Shown here: one piece after another, positions 24,340-35,422 of the stretch | How positions within the stretch are numbered: the stretch's first letter is position 1 | How the letters are laid out: every line of letters starts with the position of its first letter | NCBI GenBank assembly: GCA_021307315.1 | Contig: JAJSPD010000040.1 | Location: forward strand, 124,001-188,000 | Reading direction: 5' to 3' | DNA: 64,000 bases | Source of the DNA: Bisporella sp. PMI_857 | Lineage: Eukaryota > Ascomycota > Leotiomycetes > Helotiales > Helotiaceae | Translations under genes and position numbers: made by a program | Notes under the pieces: generated by a model | Told to the model about the DNA's origin: nothing | Seen by the model: only the letters and a program-made list of their open reading frames with translations | The model's database searches: none

Positions 24340-27036
24340 GAACTGTGAGCTGGTTAGAAAGGTCTCGCCTTCGAAGTGTTCTTGTTGTGTATTGATGGCA
24401 AGCGAGAGTGTGCTCAGTCAATGTGCTTTTATCCCCAAGCACATGTCGATTTCGCCATTGACCTATAGCCATTCACCTTTACCTATGGAGTAACTCATGA
24501 CCACAAATACATTCATGTTGGAGGAGGGGTGGTATAGGTTGACCTTGCCACATATCTGTTTAAGACTTACCAAATACTACTGTGTTTGCAACTGATCTCA
24601 AGTTTCAATATCCTAAATGGTACATATCCCGCGACTAGAACAGCAACGTTCATTTGAGAGTATCAAAGTATCTAAGTACTACAAGCTTATAGGTTACCAA
24701 AGAGACGGTTGACTTATGAGTGGCTAATAGTATATGATTCCAACGCAAAATATAACGAAAAGGGAAAGTGTCGTGCTACAGGTCGTAAGATTAACGGTTC
24801 TCCTGGACCGAATCGAACCACCTGCAGCTAATTTCGAACGCCTCTCTTTCCCAAGGGACCGGTCAAGTGTTCGGGGAATGGCTGTTGGTGCGTCCGTTAC
24901 GAATCCTATTCTGTTGTGATTCTTGTTGGTATGCTGGCGTTCCTTGGTTTGCAATTGGGGCGGGCGAATAGCCCGAAGCGTGCAAAACCTTTGGGCGATA
25001 CTGTACAACAGATCTTCTGAGAACAGAAGGTTTTTAGTAATGTGTCGAAATGCGGACAAACTGAGGTTCTGGCTTCATTGGTAGCCTTGTTCGTGGGTAT
25101 ATGCTGTGTTACCCAAGGTGTAATGCATGAAGCCGGAGCCACACAAGCCTAAGGGTTCTTGTTGATGGAATCAGAAAAAATGGGTGTCAGTCAAGCCTTT
25201 TGAGGTGAATTCAGCGGTAGACAAGTGTCATACAGAAAGAAGTACGGCATTATGCTTAGTCTTGTTCGTTGACGGGCAGGCATATTGCCTTGAGGCAGCA
25301 ATATCTGGCAGCATTGCTGCACTATTACTTCTGACCCATATAACAGAGGACCCATCTATGTGGTGATGGCGCACATCATCTCGATCCACGCAAGCCTCGA
25401 CCAAGTGTTGGAAGAGCCACATTGCTTAATTGGGCATACCAAGTTCAATCAAGCGAGATAGAAGCGGCGCTGGTGGGCCAGCTAAATATTTTTTGGCCCG
25501 CGGGTTGAATAAAAGCTGCAAGAAGCCTCATTGCGGAAGTGGGTCGCGTCAGATTCTGACAAAATTGAATAAATAGATACTTCTAGACAGACTTTTATGC
25601 TTATTATAAGTGGGTAAATTAATTGCAAATACAACACCGAATAACCGAGCGATCCAATCAAAATACATTAAAACATGTAAAAATGACAGGTCGTTCACGT
25701 ACATCCTTTTAATGAATTCGATATGACGCTGGACCTTATTACGTCTAATGATGAAATCTAACAATGAATAATACGTAGATTGCCTTCGCAGCTGCGAATA
25801 TGGTTAGCTGAGGAGCGACGCTTACAGAGTGAATAATAATTCACGGTTCAACGGCGCATCTAAGGACTATATCAAGTATTGCATGTTCATTTTATACATT
25901 AGAGAGCATAGACGCCGCAGCCGCGAGGAAAGGGGTATATATAGTTTGGACCAACACTACGGTGATAGTCTGCTCCAAAGTGCAGAGCATATTTGTCAAA
26001 GAGGCCATTTAGATGAGCGAGACAAGATAATCGGAAGCTGGAGGACCTATGCCTGGCTTCTTTAAACCTTGAGCAAGAAAAGAATGGCAATGCAACGTGG
26101 TAAACCTGTGGGCTTAGGTATAACTTTGGCCTAAGATATAACAGGCAAGCAACATTTTGAAGTCGACGGGCTGACATTGCTAGGTTTTTCATTATTTCCT
26201 TTGCAATTATTTCAACGCAAAGACGATCCACGCATGTTCTCATGATAAGATCGAAATTGGGTTCAAGCGGTGTCAACCCTGTGGCCTTGCAGCAAAGAGG
26301 ACGAGGCCGGCTTTTGATCGAAGACATCCAATATTCACCTAATTCGCAGGAATTGACAGCAAAATGAATCGTAAATAGGAAGCAGGGGCAGAAGCCGATT
26401 GTAAGCACACATAATGAATCGAAAGACGCTGGGATTGGACCTAAAGTAACTGTAATATTCAGGTTGGGTACGAGAGCCTCCAGCGCTCATTTGACCTACG
26501 AAGCATAGGATCATCACTAGTATAATCCAGAGATCTAGAGTATGTAAGTATAGCATTCTGGTCAAGGAAGAATATATTAGACAACAATGTACCTCAAATG
26601 TAGCCTCGTGGAATGCAATTGAATGATAATACCGGCTCTGGGAGGTACTTAGTGAGGAAAGAAGCCATGGTACAAGTCTATGGTGAGTAGGATTGCAGCT
26701 GCTACTACTCCTGTTCGATCATGACTGACAACAGTAAAGGCAAATGAATTTAAAACTAAACGTAGTGCGTAAAGGAAGGAAACCGGGAGACTTGGTTCCA
26801 GTATCGCCAAGAATGACTAAGCAGATGCGGAATTCACGTGACGTGCAATTTTGTTTAGCCTCCGTTCGGTTCCTTGATCGCTCTCTCTCGGAAGCGTTCT
26901 CCTGCCCTGCAAAACCTCAAGAGCGAAGTCTCGATACCAAACCACAGTTCCACCACTCTACCTACATCTCCTCTCTTTTCAATTGCGAAGGCAATTGATT
27001 CTCCCTTCTTTTCTTCACACATAGACATCTGTCACG
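24340..27036. other. Intergenic between divergent genes
   Basis: About 2.7 kb separate the aminomutase gene (minus) from ATP1 (plus). The segment 25.5-25.8 kb is AT-rich. Open frames are short and without recognisable content. The last 200 bases, C/T-rich on the plus strand (about 26870-27030), are the likely ATP1 promoter and leader. Confidence 0.5.
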
Positions 27037-29147
27037 ATGTTCAGAAACGCTCTCCGACAGTCGAGCCGGACGGTGGGCGCAATCTCTGCTTCAGGCAGAG
27101 TTGCTGCGGTAGGTCCCCTTAATATTTTCATCGAGCACTTCAATTAGCTTGCCTTTGCCATCTCAATGGACCAGCATGTCTCTAGATAGCTCAATTGGCA
27201 TGTTGGTTCGATGGTTGTTGACAGCTGAGAGCTGTTTGGAAGCTTCAACAGCTTCTTCACCATTTTTCGGGGTTTCGGCTAAACCTTTTCCTTTTAGGGA
27301 CGAACGGCAGTGCCAGCAACTTTCAACGCCGCATCAAAACAGATTCGAAGCTACGCATCTGCTGACAAGGCATCGCCCACCGAAGTTTCCTCTATTCTTG
27401 AACAACGAATTCGAGGCGTCCAGGAGGAGTCGGGTCTCGCCGAGACTGGACGTGTTCTCTCCGTCGGGTATGTCTTGTCAACAACTCAATATGACAAGTA
27501 GAAGCATTATACAAGAGCTTTGGCGTATGAGGAACAAAGCTGATTTTTGTCTGTTATAGTGATGGTATTGCCCGTGTTCATGGCATGAGCAATGTCCAGG
27601 CAGAGGAGCTTGTCGAGTAAGTACTAGGGGAAGGGATGTAACGGCTTTTGCTTCATGCTAATATATGATTAGGTTCGCATCTGGTGTCAAGGGAATGTGC
27701 ATGAACCTCGAGGCCGGTCAGGTTGGTGTTGTACTTTTCGGTTCCGATCGTCTGGTGAAGGAAGGAGAGACTGTGAAGCGTACCGGAGAGATTGTGAGTA
27801 CAAACTTGCAGCAGAGAGTGACAAAGCTTATGCTTTTAGGTCGATGTTCCTGTCGGAATTGAACTGCTCGGCCGTGTTGTCGATGCTCTGGGAAATCCAA
27901 TTGATGGAAAGGGACCAATAAAGTCCACCGAGAAGCGTCGTGCTCAGTTGAAGGCCCCAGGTATTCTTCCTCGACGATCCGTCAACCAGCCAGTCCAGAC
28001 TGGCCTCAAGTCCGTCGATGCCATGGTGCCAATCGGACGTGGTCAGCGTGAGTTGATCATTGGTGATCGTCAAACTGGAAAGACTGCCGTTGCCCTCGAT
28101 GCAATTCTTAACCAGAAGCGATGGAATGACGGAAACGATGAGACCAAGAAGCTCTATTGTGTTTATGTTGCCGTTGGACAGAAGCGATCCACCGTTGCCC
28201 AGCTTGTCAAGACTCTTGAGGAGAATGATGCCATGAAGTACAGTATCATCGTTGCCGCCACTGCCTCTGAAGCCGCTCCTCTGCAATATATTGCTCCTTT
28301 CACTGGCACCTCCATGGGTGAGTGGTTCCGTGACAATGGAAAGCATGCTGTCATTATCTTCGACGATCTATCCAAGCAGGCTGTCGCTTACCGTCAAATG
28401 TCTCTTCTTCTCCGTCGCCCACCCGGACGTGAGGCCTACCCCGGAGATGTTTTCTACCTTCACTCGCGTCTCCTTGAGCGTGCCGCCAAGATGAGCGACA
28501 AGCATGGTGGTGGATCCTTGACTGCTCTGCCCATCATTGAGACCCAAGGTGGTGATGTGTCTGCTTATATCCCCACTAACGTTATCTCAATTACTGATGG
28601 ACAAATCTTCTTGGAGGCCGAACTATTCTACAAGGGAATTCGACCAGCTATTAACGTCGGTCTTTCCGTGTCCCGTGTCGGTTCCGCTGCCCAATTGAAA
28701 GCAATGAAGCAAGTCGCTGGTTCATTGAAGCTCTTCTTAGCCCAATACCGTGAAGTCGCCGCTTTCGCACAATTCGGTTCCGATTTGGATGCTGCTACCA
28801 AGCAAACTCTCAGTCGTGGTGAACGTGTAAGTACACTCTTAAGCACTACGCATGTCTGCCCAATATACTAATGATCTCTCTAGTTGACCGAACTCCTCAA
28901 GCAGAAGCAATACTCTCCTATGGCTGTTAACGAGATGGTTCCTCTTATCTACGCCGGTGTCAACGGTCACCTCGATGGTGTCCCTGTTGATAAGATCCTC
29001 ACTTGGGAATCTGACTTCCTCGCCCACTTGAAGACAAACGAATCGGATCTGCTCGCTACAATTGATAAGGAGGGGGCGTTGAGCAAGGACCTCGAGGGCA
29101 AGTTGAAGGATATTATCATCACTTTCACCAAGTCTTTCCTCTCATAA
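27037..29147 (+). CDS. ATP1: Mitochondrial ATP synthase subunit alpha
   Basis: Six exons, 27037-27108, 27298-27467, 27560-27616, 27673-27793, 27840-28826 and 28884-29147, give 556 residues, the normal length. The start at 27037 begins an Arg/Ser-rich mitochondrial presequence ([13 protein letters not shown]) that ends near QIRSYAS. The mature part shows the alpha-subunit order: [12 protein letters not shown], then [13 protein letters not shown], then the Walker A loop GDRQTGKTA (residues 215-223), then the non-catalytic nucleotide-site strand [13 protein letters not shown], with [12 protein letters not shown] near the end of the central domain. It forms the alpha3-beta3 head of F1 in the mitochondrial matrix, where alpha binds nucleotide but is largely non-catalytic. 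All introns have GT-AG ends, and 5'-clustered introns are typical of this gene in ascomycetes. No defects are visible. Confidence 0.98.
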
Positions 29148-30061
29148 ATAACCAAAATCCTGCTCCTTCATATCTCTCTCATTTGTTTTAGCCAGCATAG
29201 CTGTGGAGGGGAATTATGGATGTACTGAAGTTCAAGGGGAAGTGTGGTAGAGGGTGGGAAGAGTTGAATGATAGTTGAGCTGTAAAATAGATAAATCGTC
29301 AATTCTTCCTGGTTCTGAAAATTCTTGCATCTATTTTCGCTTGCCATATATAATCTTTATATGCTTCTGCGGTATGTGCATTATGATTGCCACACAGTGA
29401 TGGCATGTATCCTTGAAATATTAGTCAGATATATCCATGGTTCTTCTGGTACTTGGATTACATGCCACGCGATAGTTCGAAACTATTGATTACATGTTAC
29501 CTTTCATAAAGTTGGGGCAACATCTTCTCCAATTCAGCCACATAAGCCTGGCCCCATATGTTGTAGTTAAGGTTTGCATTGTCTGAAAGGAGTTCTCTGC
29601 ATCTAGACGATTCCTGAAAATCATTCTATCATCATTCCTTCCTGGATGATCCGCAGAAGAATATATCTGATTTTGTGTACGCCACGTGATTGCCAACCAA
29701 GGTATGTGCCGCCAGAATTCTAGATTGAAAGCGAATCTATAGACCATCGTTTTCATTCATGAAGCCGCGTTATGCATATGTCCCGTCGAAGAAACCCAAA
29801 TTCAATCCATCCCGCCCAACACATTCCGCATAACCCACTTGGGTATCATTCACCATCCAGATAACGCCTAAAATGAGGTTTCACCGTAAAGAGATAAAGG
29901 GACTCCCAAATAATGATAGACTTTTCTCTTCACGCAGCTGTTGGCAAAGGATATGAATTTCTGAGCATGGTCTTGTATCTGTCATCAATTTTCACATATT
30001 TTGTGGCAAACTCAAGCAGCTTTCCGTCCGGGCATGCGGCCTGAAGGTCTAGCGGATCCGC
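29148..30061. other. Intergenic, ATP1 3' flank
   Basis: Presumed ATP1 3' UTR and spacer. Only short frames are present and none is supported as a gene. Confidence 0.5.
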
Positions 30062-31172
30062 CTACGCAAGAACACATCGATAGGTGTGTACAAGCGCCTT
30101 GCGCTCGAGTTCGCTCGTGCAGATTTGGTAGCCATAGTCCGATTTGACTGCTGTTGTGCGAAACTTCTTGTTAAATCCCTCGTACTTGTGAAAGCCCAGG
30201 TTTTGGTGGTAGTTATTGTAGGCGATCAGCCGCTTCAGCTCACGCATAGATGGTCGATGCCACTGAATCCCAGCAGCGAGAAATGCTTCAAGGCTAGCCA
30301 GAGGCTGACGCATCTCCTTGAGTCCCTTGTAGTCCATGAGCTCAATGAGTTTGCCGAATTCAAAAGCCTGCCAGAACGTTTTGAAAGTGCTAGTCTTCAC
30401 GAAATCGTCGCTCATTCTCTCAATGAGTCTCGGGATATATATTGCCAAGCAGAAGTCGCTCATCTCTAGTCTGGCAAACACAGGATCCAAGTGCATATCA
30501 GTTGTCGTCACCTTCCGTAGTACATTCTAAGACGAGAAACGAGCACAAAAGCATGAATGATTCAGGGTTAGCTGGTAACTGAATTTTTTCAAGGCGAATT
30601 TTTCGATCCACAGCCTCCAGATGCGTGGTGGCAACTGTAGCATTATAATTGATTCTTTCCATTTCGGCGCCAGTAATATTACTGAACGCATACTGGTGAG
30701 CCAGAAACCAACTGAATGAGGGACCTCGAACTTGGGAGTTCTGGTGTAGGCTTGAGTTTTTCAGAAGCCCTGTTGTAATGCGCCACTAGTGGAGATCTGC
30801 AGCAATAACACAATTAAGGAAGTCTTGATAAAGAGCGAACAGATTATATTGTTCAGCCTAGGATTGCAAGAATATGTGAAGATTTTGAAGCCAAAATCCT
30901 CGATAACGTCTGGATCTTTTGGCAAGAGGTTTTCAGCATAAGCATAGACCAACACGTCTGCTGTCATATAAAGTTTCTTGGAACATTGAAATTGATGGAA
31001 ACCTCTCTCCTTCGCAGTAGAGCCCGCAGAGCCAGCCTTGCCCCCAGTGGCTGCGGGCGCGGGCGGCATTCTGACCACAGACACAGCATTGCCCTTTGGC
31101 GGATTCCTGATCTACTCGATTTGGAGGAGGCAAAGGGCCAATGAAGCTGTCATTCTGAGATGTAGCATGCAT
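30062..31172 (-). CDS. Unrecognised minus-strand gene or gene remnant
   Basis: Two open stretches on the minus strand may be exons of one gene. Stretch 31084-30761 contains KLYMTADVLVYAYAEN, which weakly resembles the helix following a BTB/POZ core in fungal BTB proteins. The 3' stretch, about 30530-30062, follows a plausible acceptor (TCTTAG) and encodes a helical, Phe/Tyr/Lys-rich tail of about 155 residues ending in TAG/TAA context. I could not find a donor that joins them cleanly. The most upstream frame (31172-30933, with a CCVCGQNA motif) is in another frame. It could be an intact gene with introns I have misplaced, or a decaying one. No function is claimed. Confidence 0.35.
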
Positions 31173-31391
31173 GATGTTTGAAGAACGTCGTCGGTCGTCT
31201 CGGTGATGTCGTCAGGTGCTTTGGTTCGGAAAGAAGATGAGAAATTGGGACACGATACTTGAGACATATTTGGCCTCTTGGGCATCGGTACAAAACAGGA
31301 GGTGCTAAGGAGAAATTGAGATCAAAAGGAAGGATATTGATGTAAGTGAGTGAGCTGAACTTCTCGCAGAACCACTCACTTGGGCTTAATA

Positions 31392-31419
31392 CCTTTTTTT
31401 TTTTAATTAAAAAAAAAGG
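31392..31419. repeat. A/T-rich inverted repeat
   Basis: The sequence reads CC, eleven T, AATT, nine A, GG. This is an almost perfect palindrome able to form a hairpin or cruciform, and it is followed by more A-rich sequence to about 31445. It could act as a bidirectional poly-T/poly-A terminator-like element or be a neutral low-complexity tract. Confidence 0.6.
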
Positions 31420-32460
31420 ATTTAAAAAAATAAAAGAAGAAAAAAAGACAGATATTGGGACAAACTCTATAGCGTAGATGGGTATTTCCGGATATCTTAG
31501 ACAGGTTTGAATATATAAATTATAATAGCATTTGAAGCTGTCCGCACAATCTCCAAATTGCAGTGCCTAGTTTCTCGATGCTAGCCATCTCTGCAGAACA
31601 TTATACCAATGCATAGAATAGAAGAGAGTGTATACCTCAGCAAACTCACTTCAGGTCAGCTTGGACAATACATCACTGATGGATTGGAGGGCGATGGCTG
31701 AACACCTGTATGCGGTGCCCTCTACGAACCTGGAATCAATATTACTCTCCTGAGGCAGTTTAATAACGATTCCAGAGCCGAGATTCAGCCCAAACAGTGA
31801 TGTGGGAGGATTTCTAGGGCCAAAGTGAAGGGAGGAGCAGAGTTTTCACGCTAAGGCCAGAGGTTCTTCTATGAGAGGTATCACTTCGATTCAACAACAA
31901 ACCCTCTACAACACTGAAAAACGAGTTGAAACACGACTTTAGCTACTCTCGAACCAGCTTTCAACTATTTGCACCTGTTTACTATACGAGTTTCGGAACA
32001 CACAACGTGGAAAGGCTGAGGAAGTGAACCGGAAAAACGGTCGAAAGTTACACGTACAACAAGATTACAACACAAGCATTTGGGCGGCTCGTACCTTCGA
32101 TAGATACATACCCATGGCCGGAGGAAGGATCGCGGAGAAAAGTCGACAAAGCGAAGGCTGTAATGGAGAAAGACGTGTAGGGAACGAAAGAATCGACGGG
32201 ACGTGAAGAAAGGACTCTTTTTTATTGGGACTCGATCCCCAACACTCACTGGAATATATGAGAGGTTTTTGGAAGGAGTATGTTAAGGCTACTAGTCTAT
32301 TAATATTGGCTAGTACAGTCCTTGTAGGGTACTTGTGCTCCTGCTTTTTCTTTTTTTACTCTCGAGACTTAGTATATATTGTCAACACCCCAACCGAATT
32401 GCTAGGCCCGAGTGCCCTGGCCGTGTTACATAGTCCCCGACTGATACAGCACGTTAAAAG

Positions 32461-32461
<1 letters not shown>

Positions 32462-32491
<30 letters not shown>
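32462..32491. repeat. (AAT)10 microsatellite
   Basis: Ten tandem copies of AAT lie in intergenic DNA upstream of the SDR gene. It is a likely length-polymorphic marker. Confidence 0.9.
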
Positions 32492-32873
32492 CACTGATGG
32501 ATTCACGAAAATATTGAATGAAAGCATTCCACAAAACAGAGAGATAATTAACGCCGAAAGAGGATATAACGCCTATCACGTGTGGAATTGAGTCTTGGCG
32601 CTCTTATCAATATCAAAGCTTTGACCGGCCGTGGCCGTGGAGAAAGACGTACGAAGAGCAATTTTCTCCTCACCCATCAACATGCAGCCAATAGGGTATG
32701 AATGATTACTTTCAAAGTCATAGAATCTCAATTGGAGATCTCCGTGCCACTTGCAATACTCTTCTGGCTTTTCGAGGAGCCATTGGCATTTCTTTTTCGA
32801 AGCTAAGTTTGTTTCTCTTCATATATATATATTGTTCTTTTTAGATAACTACCTTTTCATTACTCTCGTTGCG

Positions 32874-34207
32874 ATGGCAGGCACTATGAATACCGACCAT
32901 TTCAGTCCGTATCGTGCAGATGGAAAGCTTGTAAGTCGAGTGGCTGTGCGTAGGTGATTCGCAATTGACAGTCAGACAGTACGGATTTGTGTGTGTTGTG
33001 ACTGGTGCACAGCAGCCAGTTGGACAGGCCATTATCAAAGAGTTAGCCGGTGAGCTGTCCGTTCTGCGGTGTTTCTTTTTTGGCATTTACTGCTTTAGGA
33101 TCTTCCTACTGACTTGATTAGCCCACGGCGCTGCTTGTATATACGGTATTTCCTATCAGGACGATTCGCAGATTCTAGAGGCTCAGCATCTGACTTCCCG
33201 CAGCATGTGACAAGGGATCGAGTTCAGCATACGATATCCTGATAGAGGAAGTAGTACAAGACTCTCCGAACACCAAGATCATTGGGTATCCGTTCAACAT
33301 AGCAAAAGAGGATGAAACGTTGGGGTTGATAGATGACGTGCTGAACTCGTGGGGACGGCTTGATGTTTGGGTTTGCTCGTCCGGGATTCTAGGCCCCCCT
33401 TCACTCGAAGCAACGACTCCGGCGGATCTGCAGAAATGCTTCGAAGCAAATTCCATGGCACCCTTCTTTGCGCTGAAGTATGCGCCCCCAGCAATGGGAA
33501 AGATGACCTCCAAACAGTCTTACCCGAATGCGGCACCAAAAGACCAGAAATATGGAAGTATTATTGTGGTTAGTTCAGTGGCGAGCACATATGGAGGTAG
33601 GTTCGGAGCAGGTGTAACAATTGTGTAAAAACTCTAATGCGACGGGAAAGGTTGCTGGGGACCATGTTATACCATGAGCTCGCACGCTGCTCTAGGTGTT
33701 GTACGAGCTGGGGTCGCCGTACTCAAAGGTATTTTTTTTCGTGGGTGACAATTGAACATATAGATGATAGCCCTTTATAGGAAGTGGGGTGAGAATCAAT
33801 TGCATCTCGCCAGGTCAGATTGAGGTTGGGATTGATCTGCAAGGAGTATGGGCTCTTTTCACTCCCTTGATTCAGCTATTTACAAATTTCCTAGTTCGAT
33901 ATGCGTGGGATGACATCTCAGTTTCCTCCCGCAAGTTTGCAGTCAAAAGAGGTATTAATTCCAACCAGCCACTGTTTGTACCAAGCTAATACTTGCCAGA
34001 CCCAACAGAGAGACATTGGACTAGAGCGTGCTGGTTTGCCAATCGAAGTTGGCCGTGTTGCAGGCTTCTTAGCTAGTGGATTTAGTAGTTACGTGACCGG
34101 CGCAAACATAGTAGTGGACGGTGGGACGAGGTAAGCCTTGGAATCTGATGAACGGCCTATCCTCTGACGTGCTTAGTGTTATGAACCCCCTGGCTGTTCC
34201 GATATAG
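32874..34207 (+). CDS. Short-chain dehydrogenase/reductase (SDR) family protein
   Basis: Nine small exons: 32874-32930, 32980-33049, 33122-33145, 33204-33596, 33651-33728, 33781-33845, 33895-33951, 34000-34130 and 34177-34207. All junctions keep frame and give 301 residues. The N-terminal nucleotide-binding motif is TGAQQPVG (TGxxxxxG form). DVWVCSSG occupies the place of the usual NNAG. The active-site Ser is in VVSSVAST and the Tyr in CYTMSSHAALG. The residue four after Tyr, Lys in catalytic SDRs, is Ser here. RINCISPGQI and the C-terminal YVTGANIVVDGG are classical SDR features. One exon is only 24 bases. It may be a reductase using an altered catalytic set, or a non-enzymatic member. The substrate is unknown. 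A sugar-transporter pseudogene lies 1.2 kb downstream. Confidence 0.88.
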
Positions 34208-35422
34208 ATTGATTCTCTCGAGGCCAGTTCGCCATGATATCAGGGAATGGTGTCATAGTCCATAAGCGATCCCTTCGTTCATTATCAGCTCCTAGAGCCG
34301 TCGCTTCGAGATCTGAGCAAGCTCTCAGTTTCCAGACTGAAGTATAAGTATAAGCTACAAAAACTTGGAAGGATGGTTACACAAGTGTTTTTTACAAGCC
34401 TAGAGATATGTTACACGATATTACATATTTCCTACCAGATATTACAGCTCGCGTATATCTTTAAATGTTCCATATTTCAGACTTTCCACAAATTCACGGA
34501 ATGACCCATCTCCACCCCAAGCCCTCACTATAGGATTCGAGCAGTCCGGCTCGAGGATCCTCCTCCAATGATCAACTATCCCAAACCACGTGCAATCCAT
34601 TTCCATCCTTACCAAACATCCTTATACTTTGGATCCATCATCCACCAGCTGGAAAATCACCCCATCTCGACATTCCCAGATGGCCCTAATCACCAATAAT
34701 AGTCTGACATACATAAATCCATCATATTCCCGCTTACATACACAACACGAGACTCGCCACCCAGTTCGTATATCTACCCCCATACATAATGTACCCTTCG
34801 TACATGAAAGTATGAACTCATGACAAGCCATACGATACCTGCACGGTCAGCGCCCCGGCTAAAACATGCACACAACCCCGCCCCGCATGTGCAGCGCAGC
34901 CCAAAAAAAATGTACGAAGACACCCATCTGGGCAACATAGGCGACTGGCGCAGGCTCAGCTGCTCGCTCGCCAACGGGATCGCAGGATCTGGTTTCGTGC
35001 GACTCGCTGTTTTAAGTGGTGCGAGGCGAGTGGTGGGAATTTTGGGGGGAGGGGAATGCGGGTTGATAAGAGAAGGCGATATGCATTGCCACGTTGTCTT
35101 TTCTTTTTCCTAATTTTTTTTTTTTTTCCCCTCTGATGTAGGTTGAGCCGCGTGCGAGGGAGTATGGTGATGGGACAGCCGTCGCTGGCGAGGTCGATAT
35201 TGTTAGAGAGAGAGCCCTGTTTATTCGATTGATGATGGGTTGGAGTTGAGCGAGGGAAGGAGGAAGATATGCGATTAGGGTAGAAAGAACCGAGAATCAA
35301 GAACGTGAAAAATGTAGTTTGTATCTATCTTGCTGGTGATCATCTAGTAAAACGAAGGGTATCTATCTCCAGTCCAAAGTTCCGCTGCCGCCGCTCCCGC
35401 CGCAAACCACGTGCTCTCCGCT
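34208..35422. other. Intergenic with G-rich and poly-T tracts
   Basis: No gene is supported. At 35036-35062 four guanine runs (3, 6, 4 and 3) are spaced closely enough to form a G-quadruplex. A poly-T run follows at about 35115-35128. Confidence 0.45.

Larger units (their letters stand above)
31173..32873. other. Intergenic with simple repeats
   Basis: Apart from the palindromic A/T tract and the AAT microsatellite listed separately, only short frames are found. The last 150 bases, AT-rich with TATATATATAT at about 32820-32832, are the probable promoter and leader of the SDR gene. Confidence 0.5.

Noticed and set aside
24785..24870. Possible tRNA on the minus strand (GGTTCGATTC T-loop-like sequence)
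   Set aside because: The T-stem has a mismatch, the acceptor ends do not pair, and no anticodon arm can be drawn in the required spacing.
25500..26600. Transposon remnant in the AT-rich spacer
   Set aside because: No terminal repeats, target-site duplication or transposase-like frame could be seen.
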